NCBI RefSeq assembly: GCF_000835495.1
Contig: NW_015622541.1
Coordinates: 5,146,001 to 5,210,000 of the forward strand
Origin: Cladophialophora immunda
Lineage: Eukaryota > Ascomycota > Eurotiomycetes > Chaetothyriales > Herpotrichiellaceae
Reading direction: 5' to 3'
Length of the DNA stretch: 64,000 nt
A program made the translations under genes and the position numbers. The notes under the pieces are model-generated. The model saw nothing but the letters and a program-made list of their open reading frames with translations, was not told where the DNA came from and ran no database searches. Below are positions 32,485 to 43,722 of the stretch, piece after piece (positions within the stretch are counted from its first letter, which is position 1; each line of letters opens with the position of its first letter).

Positions 32485-32968
32485 TCTTGGGGTAACTCAG
32501 CCGTGCAAGGGAGTGGTCGAAGCAAGTTCACTCGGTAGAATATTTTGCTGCTTCAAAATTCGTAGACTGAACGTAACATATGTATTGAAAGAACGTCGAC
32601 AACTTTGCGAGGTGCCCCATCAGGCTGAACCTTGCGGGAGGCTGTCCGCCGGCAAACTTCATGAGGCGTGCGGGTAATGCAGAGTTGCTGAAGCACGCAA
32701 ATCTGTTCATACACTGGAGAGTTCTGCTCCTCCAATTGTCATGTCCTTTGCCGGATGGACGAGGTTGTGTGTGCGCACACTGAGGGTGCCGGTCCATAGC
32801 CGACGGCAACCAATGCCTCAACTACGTTTACAGTGGCGGTTGGCCGATCTTTCAGGGTCTGGGTTTGCTTGTATGAATGACGACCTGGTACGTGTGTGAC
32901 CACGCCACTGAATTGACTTGTCTATCCGATATGGGGGCTATCTGAGGCAAGTTGTCACGCTCCACCAT
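32485..32968. promoter_or_regulatory. BVMO2 promoter with two TTGCCGG sites
   Basis: Sites at 32649-32655 (minus strand) and 32748-32754 (plus strand), about 165 and 265 bases upstream of the BVMO2 start codon. Confidence 0.55.
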
Positions 32969-34033
32969 TCATCTGGCGAGATATCCTCCATCGACGACAA
33001 GCGGGATCCCTGTCACCCATGCAGCATCGTCACTGGCAAGAAACACGGCTGCTTTTGCAATGTCTTCAGGCTTCCCAATCCCGCCTAAGGGGTGCTTAGC
33101 AGAGATCTCTTCCAGCTGACTTTTCCCAGCTTCCTCCAAGAGCGGGCCCAGAAGGGTGGTCATGGTGAATCCCGGACAGATGGCATTGCAATGCTGTTGG
33201 TCGCGTCCCATTAGTGGCAAGGTTCAATCAACAGAAAAATTAAGCGAGTAATCTGACTTACAATACCATTGGAAGCATATTCCAAAGCAATCTAGAGCTG
33301 GAGGTTAGAAGTGTACAAGCATAAACCCTTTGGACATCTGTGTACCGTCTTTGTCATTTGCATGACTGCTCCTTTGCTGGCGACGTAGCTGATCGACCCA
33401 GGCATTCCACCAAAGCTCAAAACACTGGCGATGTTGATGACTGTGATGGAGTTAGTGATGGATTCCTTTGGATGAGAGAGTTGGCGAGACTCACTCCATC
33501 CACGATCGGACCCGAATTTCGGCGTCTGCTTCAACATCTGCTCCACGGCATATTTACATCCCAGGAAAACACCTCTCACATTGACGCGAAGGGTCTCGTC
33601 AAACTCGTGCAGGTCGGTTTCGTGCATTTGGCGGAACCCTCGGCGAGCCTCAAAGGATATTGCTGCATTGTTGACCAAGCTGATGCAGTCTTGTCAGTGG
33701 ACTCGAGCCCTGGCATTGCATGGAAATCGGTGTGGGCAATCTCTCTCACACATCAAGTCGGCCGAACTCCTTGACGGCTGTCGCCACTGCTGCCTTGACA
33801 TCCTCAGGTTCCGAGATGTCACATTTGATAAATGTCGCGTTTCCGCCATGCGATGGGATAACTTCGTGCGTGGGACGAGCGTCCTCTCCAGGTAGAAGTG
33901 CTCTCGCGGTCGGAGATAGGTCAGCACAGATGATATTGGCGCCTTCACTTGCGAATCTCAGTGCAATCGCACGCCCGAGTCCTGACGAGGAGCCGGTGAT
34001 GAGACATGTTCGTGCAGCGAGTCGGCCGGTCAT
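32969..34033 (-). CDS. Short-chain dehydrogenase/reductase, five exons
   Basis: Classical SDR of 272 residues. Exons 34033-33750, 33679-33495, 33440-33346, 33291-33262 and 33193-32969 sum in phase; the fourth exon is only 30 nt. Start ATG at 34033 gives MTGRLAARTCLITGSSSGLG, the cofactor motif. LVNNAA, INIASVLS and YVASKGAV (YxxxK) follow, then HCNAICPGF and DDAAWVTGIPLVVDGGY, the normal C-terminus of a 3-oxoacyl-reductase-like SDR. It is divergent from the next SDR gene across 352 bp with one TTGCCGG. Likely role: alcohol or hydroxy-acid oxidation in the cluster pathway; the substrate is not predictable. Confidence 0.9.
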
Positions 34034-34385
34034 GGTGTCGATAAATGCACAGGCACTAGGGTCTGCCTCGAAGCTGGAGTCTGTGATACGCTTTTCAGTC
34101 CTTAGAATCAAGACCTGTGTAAAGAACACCTCTAGCTCCCACTATGATCCACTATAGATGAAGAATGTTCAAAAGCTGCACGTCATCTACAAACGTTGTC
34201 GGCATCCGGCAATCGATGTTTTGCCGCCAGTGCCGCCGGTCTGGCTCCTTTTCAAGAGGCTGCAACACTTCCAAGTGAGATACATTTCCACCACTGGCCT
34301 TGTGAGGGAAAGCCTCAGAAGTCAGCACCTGGCTTAAAGTACAATAACTGTAATGTTGAAGGTGTACGAGGACTGCAAAGGCGGA
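34034..34385. promoter_or_regulatory. Divergent SDR/SDR promoter with TTGCCGG site
   Basis: TTGCCGG on the minus strand at 34206-34212 (context ATTGCCGGATG), roughly midway between the two divergent start codons. Confidence 0.55.
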
Positions 34386-35422
34386 ATGACAACCTCTGTG
34401 GCAGGGAAGGCTGCTCTGGTCACGGGAGCCGGATCTGGTTGGTTTTGAGTCGCCCATGTTCTTGTCCTTGCAAGCCACTGAGACGAGTCATAGGGATTAA
34501 TCTGGCGTTTGCTCGTCTTCTTCTCTCACGCGGCTGCAACGTTGTATTTGCAGACTTGTCTCTTCGCCCGGAGGCCCGCGAGCTCGTCAGCGCCCACCAA
34601 GGGCCCACCACGGCGCAAGCCATCTTCCAAAAGACAGACGTATCCTCGTGGAAAGATCTCTCCCACACGTACGAGTTGACCAAAGATCGATTCGGCCGTG
34701 TGGACATCGTCTGTCCTGGTGCCGGCGTCTTTGAACCTCCCTGGAGCAGTTTCTGGAGACCGCCAGGGACGGACCCGGGAGTCGTGGACAATGTGACTAC
34801 AAATGGCTACAAATCGCTCGACATCAACTTGACCCACCCCATCCGGTTGACCCAGCTGGCCATTATGGACCAGTTACGAGAGCTTAAGGCGACGAAAGGA
34901 GGAGGCTCCCGTCCGCCCCGGAGAACAGTTATTCACGTATCGAGTGTGAACGGTCAGGTCGCTCCATTGTGGACGCCCCTGTATAACACGGCGAAACATG
35001 CACTCAATGGCTTTGTTCGCACTATGACCCCTCTGGAGACGCGCTTGGGTATCAGAGTCGCTGCAGTGGCTCCAGGACTGGTCAAAACACCGCTTTGGTC
35101 GACCGACGCGGATAAGAGCGGCCCGCTTTCGCAAGAACCAGCTTGGGTCACCGCCGAAGAGGTGGCTCAAGTGATGCTCAACATGATTGAAAAAAATGAA
35201 GTGAGCGCTTTGATTCGCGACGATGCCGGAACGGACGAAGCTCAGGGAAGTCTGGTGCGCGTGGCTGGAGGATCCATTCTTGAAGTGTCAGGATATCAAG
35301 TCCGAGATGTGGCAGCGTTCTTTGACCCTGGACCGCAAGGTATTTCATCTAAAGACTTTGACATGGAGAAGATGGAAGACGGAGTTTTTCGAAATCTAGA
35401 GAAGAATGTCTGGATCGAATGA
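34386..35422 (+). CDS. Short-chain dehydrogenase/reductase (paralogue of the 26.3-kb gene)
   Basis: Two exons, 34386-34437 and 34494-35422, give 326 residues; the first intron has donor GTTGGT. ATG 34386 gives MTTSVAGKAALVTGAGSGIN. Catalytic VSSVNG and YNTAKHAL (YxxxK) are present, followed by APGLVKTPLWS. Like the 26.3-kb gene it has GAGSGIN and a DPGPQG motif, but its middle is longer (an insertion around SSFWRPPGTDPGVVDN and an acidic segment around IRDDAGTDEAQGS). A shared ancestor within the cluster is likely. Probably an NAD-dependent alcohol dehydrogenase. Confidence 0.88.
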
Positions 35423-35481
35423 GAGTGAGAGAGAGTGTGTGTGTTGCTTGCCATTTCTCAACCTCGACGGTGGTCTGCTAT

Positions 35482-37062
35482 TCAGTAAGACATGTTGACA
35501 ATGATGGTCTTGGGCTCTGTGAACGCCCTCAATCCTGCCAGTCCCAGTTCCCTGCCAATTCCGCTTTGCTTAGAGCCCCCGAACGGCGCGGTCAGGGCGA
35601 ACAGGCTCACACAATTGATTCCGACCGTACCAGCATCAAATTCTGCAGCCACTCTCAATGCCTTGTTGATATCCTGTGTGAAGACCCCCGCCATCAGCCC
35701 GAACTCGGAGTCGTTGGACAATTCAATGATCTCCTCCTCCGTCTTGAAGCTGCTGATCACGGCGACCGGGCCAAAAATCTCCTCCCTGTAGATTTCGGCA
35801 TCAGTCTTGACGTCGGTGAAGACAGTGGGTTCAAGGAAGTATCCCTGTTACATCAGTCTGCGTCAGCCAAGCCGGATGGGGAGGTCATATTGTTACGCAG
35901 CCTTACCTTGTCCCCGACTCTCTTGCCGCCAGTCAGTATCTTCCCTTGGTCCTTTTGTCCGCGTTCTATGAAGCCAGACACACGCTGGAACTGTGCTTGA
36001 TCGATAAGTGGGCCCAGCTCGGTATGGGGATCATCTGGATCGCCCATGACTTTGGCTCGGCCTTCGATCGCCTCCTTGTACTGCTGGAGGAAGCTTTCGT
36101 AAATGCCTTCCTGAACGTATACTCTTGAACCTGCAAAACAGACCTGGCCGGTATTTGCCGTGATGGATCTGACGGCCCAGTCCAAGGCATTCTTCATGTC
36201 GCAGTCACTGAAGATGACCACTGGTGATTTCCCGCCCAATTCAAGGGTGACTCTTTTCAAGTTGCTCTTGGCGGCAAGCTCCTGGATCTTCTTCCCTGTA
36301 GATACCGAGCCAGTGAAGCTGACTTTGCGTATCCGCATGTGACTCGCGAGCAGGGCCCCCGTCGAGCCATCTCCAGACAGGATTTGGAACACCCCAGGAG
36401 GAAATCCCGCCTGCTTGATGAGGGCACCTATAGCAAGTGATCCCAGCGGCGTCTTCTCCGAGGGTTTCAGAATGAAACAGTTGCCGGCCGCCAGAGCAGG
36501 GGCTGCCTTCATGCCGATAGACCCAATGGGCCCGTTCCAGGGGACGATTCCGGCAACGACACCCAGGGGCTCATTTCGTACAATCTTGAGAAATCCGTCT
36601 TCTTGCGGGAAGGTCTCCCCGGCAAACTTGTCGATCCAGCCCGCATAATAGCGGAAAGTCTGGCTTGTCAGCACGGGTAGCGGACATTCGGGGCCAAGGG
36701 CGATATACCTCGATTGCTATCACAATCTCGTGTTTCCCCCATGTCTCAAACGGTGCTCCCAGGGTGATTCGTGTCAATTCCCCTAAGACCTCGATATTTT
36801 CTTCAATAAGGTCTGCCAATTTCAGCATCAGGTCTCTTCTCTGGACCGCCTTCAATCGCTTCCAAGCAGGGAGTGCATTTTCCGCCGCTCGCACCGCTAT
36901 TTCGACGTCCTCCTCAGCTGCGACAGATATTTTGTCCGACACGAGCGATCCGTCTTTCGGGTTGAAAATAGAAAGTGTCTTGCCAGCCCTGGAAGGGACA
37001 AAGTCATTCTCAATGAACAGTTCTGTCGGAAGCCGGTCTTTGCTGAACTCAAGAGGAGCCAT
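35482..37062 (-). CDS. Aldehyde dehydrogenase (NAD(P)+)
   Basis: Oxidises an aldehyde to a carboxylic acid. Exons 37062-36709, 36659-35907 and 35844-35482 give 489 residues, the usual family length. The general base Glu 258 (VTLELGGKSP) and the catalytic Cys 292 (GQVCFAGSR) are present, with IVPWNGPI and FTGSVSTGKK for cofactor binding and EEIFGPVAVI and PFGGSKQSGIGREL near the end. Start ATG 37062 gives MAPLEFSKDRLPTELF. It is convergent with the SDR gene ending 35422 (59-bp gap). In the cluster it is the expected last step, converting the semialdehyde from ring opening to a diacid (inference). Confidence 0.92.
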
Positions 37063-37632
37063 ACTGGAGCAACGATGGCTCTAGATCAGGAGCCTGAGTA
37101 ATAGTTTTTTGGTAGAGGAGAAAGGCCAATTCGAGAAAAGAGACGTAGTCAATGTCCTGGTAGAACAATGAAACGACTCCCCCCTGCATCTTACCACCGG
37201 AAAGCACACAAAAAGGCGCAAGGCTGTGTAGCTGGCAATACACGGCATTACCGGTCCATCCGTCCAACTCAATAGCCGGAAGCATGGCAAGACATGATCA
37301 CTGCCAGTTCCCGGGGCCTCTGTGTGGATTTACTAGTCTGCTGCCCGAACCATTTGTCTGGCAGACGTGAATAATTGTCTTGTTGTCCGTGGTCATGGAA
37401 TGCTTTCGCCCGGGCTTTCCTTAGAAGCCCTTGTTGTTACATCCAGCGTCAAAAGTCCCGAACACTACCATTCGGGTTGTTCACGCGTTATTTGCATTAG
37501 TTATACCTGGTTTCACAAAGTCCACAAAGGCAAGAGCTGCTTGATATGTTCCATTTGGGAACCACTCTTGTCATTTTTTTTTTCACACATCACGACGATC
37601 AAGATATCGAGAGAGGGATTGGCCCTGAGTAT
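37063..37632. promoter_or_regulatory. ALDH upstream region, no exact TTGCCGG
   Basis: 570 bases between the regulator's stop and the ALDH start. Near matches TTACCGG (about 37259) and TAGCCGG occur, but not the exact 7-mer. No gene is seen. Confidence 0.4.
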
Positions 37633-39808
37633 TCAGAGATTCAAGTCCATTTGGAGGATATCAGGATCGAGATCATCCAAGAAGTCGAACAGGTAGTTGA
37701 CTTGCGACGACTCCAAACCCATAAACGGGATGTTGACGGTGTCTTCCAACAAAGCAGCAATCAAGGGACTGGTGTTCATCGTCACATAAGGAAATCGTTG
37801 CCGCCAGCTTGTGTCATCGGTTGCAGTGATGTCGTTGAGCGTGGGCGACGCCTGTGTCTGTTCCACAACTTCAGGTTGTCTGGCAGCATTACTGAGTCTG
37901 AAAGGCTGGATATGGATCCGGTCCGTTTCTAACATTCTTTGAAAGCCAGTGAAGAACATTTTGGAGGAATGCCACAGCAGAGCCATCTGTTTGAGGGCCG
38001 CAAGAAGAATGGAGATCTCGGCGTCCGCATGGGTCGTCAGCGCCTCGATATTCCGAGCATACAGCAGCGCTATTATTGAGATTGATATGTACCAGCCGGT
38101 TTGGCCCGGGAGGTACCGCAGCGTCCCACGGGCAAGAATGTCTTGGAGCGCTCTGGATACGCACGAGGCGGCGATGATGGCCGTCATCGACGCCCTCGGT
38201 AGTTTCTCCGTGGTCTTCTGCAGGTGGAGCAGAATGGTCGTGGCCAGATATGGGAGATGCAGCATGTGCACATCCCGATTGAAGTTGACCGTCCTGTCCT
38301 CGGAAAGTGGCAGCTGGAGATGCTCTGGGAGATCTCGTGGCCAATTCATCAGATCATTTGCTGGCGTCGACCCAGGTTCGTGAATCTTCCCTTGCGCAAT
38401 CGCTTTGCCTACTCGACCGATGATCTCGCAGAGCCTGACCCAATGAACCCAGATCTCGGCTTTAGGGTCGTTCGGGTCGGGGAAATCCTCTACCGAAGCG
38501 CTCCTCAGATCTGAAAAATCAGGATCTATCGCGCAAGGCCGACCCTGCATGAGCGAAGTGAGACGCTCTCGGGCCTGGAAAGGGGGGTTAGCAGCGCGGC
38601 AACATGTGGAACGCTTGCTTACAAACAATGTCCACCATATCCGTCTTCTCAATCCGCTGGTCTCTCCGGGCCTCAAGACATGTTCTGTGTTCTGTTCTCG
38701 ATGCAGACCGATTTCCTGGGCGAGTCTGATGGACGCTCCCATCCACCACCAATTGGTGTCGATACTCACCACGTTCGGAGGTCCTGAACTCCACCAATAC
38801 AACAACATTACAGCGATTATCCTGACCAGAGGTTGATTCTCGTGGTTGTCATAAAAGAGCTTCCGAAACCGCTGGAAGTACTGCGTGGGTTTGAGGTGCC
38901 GGATTAACGGAGGATTGAGTTGACTGCCGAGAACAGCCAATGCCTCTCGCAACAGCTGCGAGCTGGAGAACTCGGGCCACGTTTGCATGGTATCACGGTC
39001 CAAGGTCGGACACCAGGTGTAGCAGTACTCGAAATACGTGTCGAGATAGCTCTCTTGTAACGCGGGGATCAGGTGAGTTGACTGTAGGTCTGTTGCATGC
39101 TCCTGAGGGTCTGTGGTGTCATCTTCTGCCAAATCCTGACTGAAGATTGACATGTATCCGCTTTCTCCAAGGTACGCCGCACGGTGGCTGTTGCCTTGAG
39201 ACGACAGACTCAACTGTCCTGGTGTCACATTTGCCTGGCTGGTATTGCGGCCATCCACAATGGGCTCGGGAACAGGTGCACGCGAGGGGCCTGTAGGACT
39301 TTGCTGATCATGGATGGCGCTCGGCCATACATCGATATCGGTCTGGCCATCATTGATTCGCCCTCCAACCCCACTACCCAAGGGCGCGTGAGGACCAGAT
39401 GTGCTTGGCGGCACAATGTTCGGCCTGGTTTCTGGGGGCAAGGCTGGGTCGACAGGGTCTGCTAAGCGTGTCGGGGTTGCTTTGCGATCGCGTCTTCGGA
39501 CAGTGCCTCGCTGCGAGGGCCGGTAGCCGTGGGTTGGTCAGTCAGGCCGGTCGCAAGCATGCGGATAGCAGACAGCTGCTTACCGGCATTCCGCAAATGC
39601 TTCAACACAACCTGAACATCGTTCTTGGAGTTGCCCGGGAACTATCTGCAGGTCACACTTGATCTGAATATCACTATTAACCAACGCGGCAAATTGCGGG
39701 TTGCGGCATTTGACGCACTTTCTTATCGTGGCAGCGAGTACACACAACTGTGGCGCGCTTATTCCGTCTCCTGTTCTCGATGCCCGGGGCATGGCTGTGA
39801 AGCGACAT
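37633..39808 (-). CDS. Zn2Cys6 transcription factor with fungal-specific TF domain
   Basis: Probable pathway regulator of 660 residues. Exons 39808-39719, 39663-39584, 39493-38623 and 38574-37633. Splicing of the first intron completes the zinc cluster: C23, C26, C33, C46, C49, C56 (C-x2-C-x6-C-x12-C-x2-C-x6-C), after a basic arm RRRNKR. The first intron breaks the cluster after HDKK. The last intron (48 nt) is in frame and stop-free. The middle-homology region (about 160-400) has TYFEYCYTWCPTLDRDTM and LRRRIWWTLFARERL, as in PF04082 regulators. Start ATG is at 39808. It is divergent from the MDR gene across a promoter with GTTGCCGGAAT. Being inside the cluster, it is the natural candidate for binding TTGCCGG; that is inference. 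Confidence 0.88.
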
Positions 39809-40181
39809 GTTGCATTGACCCCAGTTTTTCGCGTGGCACTGGATGCATTGCCGCAGGGGCTGGATGATGACCCGAATAGCCAAAGCTGAACAGGGTGAGA
39901 AGAAAGGAAGGGTCTTTAAACGAAGCACTGCCGTTCATTGCCGAGGTTGCCGGAATCCCCTCATTCGCACCACCAGAAGCGGATACGAGACCCCAGAGAT
40001 CGAGGGGCAATTGATATTACTCGGTGGAATGGATTCCTCACGGCATGGCATGCAGAAAGCGACCCTGATTTCTAAGCCTCTTCAGGACGGGATTGGCTAT
40101 AAACTTGACCTGGGCGATTGCCTGGGCCGTTGAGTTGGCCAGCCTCGCCAGAATAGTACACGTAGCTTGCCCACTGCCACC
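39809..40181. promoter_or_regulatory. Divergent regulator/dehydrogenase promoter with TTGCCGG
   Basis: TTGCCGG at 39947-39953 in the context GTTGCCGGAAT, identical over 11 bases to the site at 22636. It could give the regulator feedback on its own gene. Confidence 0.55.
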
Positions 40182-41305
40182 ATGCCCTCGGCCTGGCAAA
40201 TTGCTCCGTCGGAGCCCAAAGACTGGCGAACCACCGATGGCATTGAGAATCTACGTCTGGTCCAGGATCTTCCCAAGCCGCGACCAGAGCCAGGCACAGC
40301 TCTAGTCCGGATCAAAGCAGCGGCGCTCAATGCGCGAGATATGATGGTGATTGCACATGATCCCATCTACCCCATTAAAACGCAACCGTACCTGGTTCCT
40401 TGTGCGGACGGTGCCGGAGTCGTGGAGGAGGTTGGACTTGGGAGCACTTGGAAGCCTGGAGATCGCGTTCTGCTCACTGCCATGCGCTGGATCGATGGGG
40501 ATGTTCCCACGTTGGTCGAGTCCCAGGGCCTCGGGGCAGGGGCCATTCAGGGCACACTGCAAGAGTACTTGGTCGTGGTAGGTACAACTCGGTTCCGACC
40601 TTGTGCTGGTGGATGCCATGAAGTCGATGCTGATCTCTTCACCAGGCTGACAATCGACTGATTCGGGCTCCGGCACATCTCACATTTGCAGAAATGGCGG
40701 CCTTGCCTGCAGCAGCCGGCACAGCAACCAACGCCCTTTTCTACGGACCCCAGCCCTTTCGTCCGGGCATGACGGTCCTGACTCAAGGGACAGGTGGAGT
40801 CAGCGCATGTGCCATCCAGATTGCTGCTGCCGCCGGCGCCACGGTGGTCGCCACGTCTTCATCGGATGAGAAACTGAAGACCGCAAAGGCCCTGGGCGCC
40901 ACACATCTGATCAACTACACCAAACACTCCGTGTGGTCAGAGGAGGTTCTCCGTGTGACTGGTGGCAAGGGCGTCGACCATGTTCTAGACGTGGCCGGCG
41001 CCGGGACCATCGAACAGTCCCTCCTGGCGGCTAAACACGGCGGACTCGTGTCCGTGATTGGGTTCTTATCCGACAGTCAGCCTACCGATATCATCCCTCC
41101 GTTGCTCTTTGGTGCAAAGACCATGCGTGCCATCTTCCAGGTTCGGAATGATATGGCTCAAAAGATGGCTCGGCTTTACGAAGAGCACCAGCTCCGGCCA
41201 CCCATAGCCGCGGTGTACAAGTGGGAGGAGGCCAAGGAAGCATTCAAGGCCCTCAATGCCCATTCGGCAATTGGGAAGATTGTGGTAGAGGTTGGCCCGT
41301 CATAG
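40182..41305 (+). CDS. Zinc-type alcohol dehydrogenase-like MDR oxidoreductase
   Basis: Medium-chain NAD(P)H-dependent oxidoreductase of 351 residues. Exons 40182-40577 and 40646-41305 meet at YLVVADNRLIRAP. Start ATG 40182 sits in GCCACCATGCC. The catalytic half has ALNARDMMV and CADGAGVVEEVG; the Rossmann motif is TGGVSACAIQIA. The catalytic-zinc ligands of true alcohol dehydrogenases are not evident (the GHE motif is replaced by CADGAG), so a quinone-oxidoreductase-like or enoyl-reductase role is more likely than zinc alcohol dehydrogenase. It may reduce a conjugated double bond of the substrate (inference). Confidence 0.88.
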
Positions 41306-41654
41306 ACTACAGGACCATGGATATGCCAGAGAATGCAATCATTGAAGCCCCCTTAGTCCGGATCGTTCTCTTCTCCAACGTCCTCCGCAATTTCCCCCAG
41401 GCGTTCAAGATTTGGCGTTTGACTTTTCTGTCCTCCCGCGCTGGCAATTCCGGCAATGACCCCAGGCTTTTCCAGTCTGGCAGTGATGGAAGCTCCACAA
41501 CTCCCGCGAGAGCTTAAAAGAAGGGTTGACACACCACGGTGACAATATGGTTGGGCTTAATCCACCTCTGCTCACTCTTGCCTTGTGTCTTCCTGTTCGA
41601 TTTCCCACGGCGTATTGAACACCGGTCACAGACTCACGGTCTCAGGGCAAAACG
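41306..41654. promoter_or_regulatory. MFS2 promoter with TTGCCGG site
   Basis: TTGCCGG on the minus strand at 41450-41456, in the context ATTGCCGGAATT, about 200 bases upstream of the ATG. Confidence 0.55.
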
Positions 41655-43199
41655 ATGGCGGTCACGACAGACGCAACTTCAGTTGCCCACCATGTGGGTG
41701 GTCGGCAGTTTCAGTTCTACAACATCATTATGATCCTCGCCATGGGCTTCGGCTCCATCAGTTATGGCTACTCTGCCGGCGTCATATCGCAGACTCTGGG
41801 TCAGCCGTCTTTCCTGAAATACTTCGACCTCGACACTCGGTCTGACGCCTCAGATATTATCGGCCTCATGAATTCTCTGTACCAGTGTGGAGGATTCGTG
41901 GGGACATTCTGTGTATCTGCGGTGGCCGATAGATGGGGACGACGAACCGGCATTGCACTCCCCTCGATCATCAATGTGGTTTCGGGCGCGCTTCTAGCCG
42001 GCAGTGTTCATGTCGGCATGTTCATATTCTTCCGGTTCCTGGCTGGACTCGCAGCGTATTGGCTTGTGTCGGCCGTTCCGGTCCTCATGACTGAGGTGGC
42101 ACCACCCAATGTGCGAGGCGTCCTCGTCAACATCCACGGAGCGATGATTATCTTTGGCTTTGCTCTGTCCAACTGGGTGGGCTTTGGGTTCTACCACATC
42201 GACCAATGGCGGGCACCGTTCGCCTTCCAGTGCCTGCCTTCCATTCTCCTGCTGTTGGTCATCATCAAGGTCCCGGAGTCGCCGCGCTGGCTGATCATGC
42301 AGGACCGATCCGAGGAAGCCTTGGGGATCTTGGAGAAACTTCACACCCCAGCTGAGGCGCAAGTCGAGTTTGCGCAGATCCAGAAGCAAGTGCGCACGGA
42401 TCGCGGGCTGGCATGCTCGTACTGGGCCATGTTCACCACACCAAGTTACCGTAAAAGGGCGTTCATGGCGCTGTTTGTGACGGTGGGCATCCAAATGACT
42501 GGTCCGTTCGTGATCAACAACTACGGTCCAACTCTCTATCGAGGCCTCGGCTACGACACCGACAAGCAACTAGTCTATCAGCTCGGGTGGATCACGGTGG
42601 CTTTCGGAGGTGCGTTGGCGTCCCTGTTCGCTATCGAACTGGTCCCACGCCCGGCCATTATCGCGGGCGGGATTCTTGGATGTGTGGCTTGTCTCACGGT
42701 CGAATGCGCCCTGGTCGCACAATACGCCACCAGTGCCAGCGACTTGGCGAATCCGAACTCGAGTGCGCTCAAGGCGGCCGTTTCCATGCTCTTCCTCTAC
42801 ATCTTCTGGTTCGAGATGACGGTCGACGGAGGACAATTCGTGTACTTGGGAGAAATCTTCCCCACCCATCTCCGGGCAAAGGGCATCGCATTGGGCATGG
42901 CGGGCCTCTGTGCCACCAACATTGTCTGGCTCCAGGTTGCGCCGCTGGCATTCTCCCACATTGGTTGGAAGTTCTACCTCTGCTTTGTCATCCCTGGCAC
43001 GATATGCGGAGTTATCATCTGGCTCTTCTTTCCCGAGACTCGAGGTGTGCCTCTCGAGAGCATTGCGGCCATCTTCGGGGACAGCGCCGAGTTGTACGAC
43101 TTTACCCTGCAGGAAACCCAAGATGTTGAACAGACAGAGATCGCGGTCACTGGCAAGGCTGAGGAAGCGAGAACATCTCATCATTTCGAAAATGCTTGA
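41655..43199 (+). CDS. MFS transporter, sugar-porter family (cluster carrier 2)
   Basis: Intronless 514-residue paralogue of the carrier at 20.6-22.4 kb. Matching landmarks are GYSAGVISQTLGQPSF, DRWGRRTGIALP, PESPRWLIMQDRSEEA, GPFVINNYGPTLYRGLGYD and FPETRGVPLESIAAIFG. Twelve hydrophobic segments are evident. The first copy has three introns and this one none, so they parted long ago or this one lost them. Together they bracket most of the cluster, suggesting uptake of substrate and export or uptake of an intermediate. Substrate unknown. Confidence 0.92.
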   Translation: MAVTTDATSVAHHVGGRQFQFYNIIMILAMGFGSISYGYSAGVISQTLGQPSFLKYFDLDTRSDASDIIGLMNSLYQCGGFVGTFCVSAVADRWGRRTGIALPSIINVVSGALLAGSVHVGMFIFFRFLAGLAAYWLVSAVPVLMTEVAPPNVRGVLVNIHGAMIIFGFALSNWVGFGFYHIDQWRAPFAFQCLPSILLLLVIIKVPESPRWLIMQDRSEEALGILEKLHTPAEAQVEFAQIQKQVRTDRGLACSYWAMFTTPSYRKRAFMALFVTVGIQMTGPFVINNYGPTLYRGLGYDTDKQLVYQLGWITVAFGGALASLFAIELVPRPAIIAGGILGCVACLTVECALVAQYATSASDLANPNSSALKAAVSMLFLYIFWFEMTVDGGQFVYLGEIFPTHLRAKGIALGMAGLCATNIVWLQVAPLAFSHIGWKFYLCFVIPGTICGVIIWLFFPETRGVPLESIAAIFGDSAELYDFTLQETQDVEQTEIAVTGKAEEARTSHHFENA

Positions 43200-43722
43200 A
43201 GGAAGATTAGTCAGACGGCCTACTGCAGATGTCTCGTGCCCTTCGTTCTCCCGCTTGGATGGAATGTCGTTAGAATGATGGAATTTTGCAGTTGCTCCAA
43301 CCGCATAGTTGGTCGTCTCAATACAGTAGATGTGTACAGCGCGTCTTGATTTTGACCCGGCAAAATCAATGATCAGCGTTGTTAGTACATACAATCACGG
43401 ATTTCGCAATCCGCAAACTCTCAAACTTCCGCTCGTTGCAGGACAGTAGTCCTGCCTCTTATTCACATCCATTTCATAATATTCAGGTAGATAAGATCAA
43501 AAAGGCATCGCAAGTTAGCCGGGTTGGGTCCCGCCTTTGCAGGGTTCTGCTTCCGGCTACTACAGGGTGTATTACCTGTGCATTGGCGTCCCGGCTATTC
43601 GGCGATCCAGGCGCCAAGCGAAAGAGAGTGACAACATATTTAGTATTGACGTTTAGACCACCAGGGTTGGATTCCATGTCTCGTAGGCAATGTGCACAAC
43701 CGCAAGTTTGGGTCGGTCCAAG
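43200..43722. promoter_or_regulatory. Epoxide-hydrolase-like gene promoter with TTGCCGG site
   Basis: TTGCCGG on the minus strand at 43357-43363 (context TTTGCCGGGTC), about 360 bases upstream of the ATG. Otherwise no gene is recognised. Confidence 0.5.
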
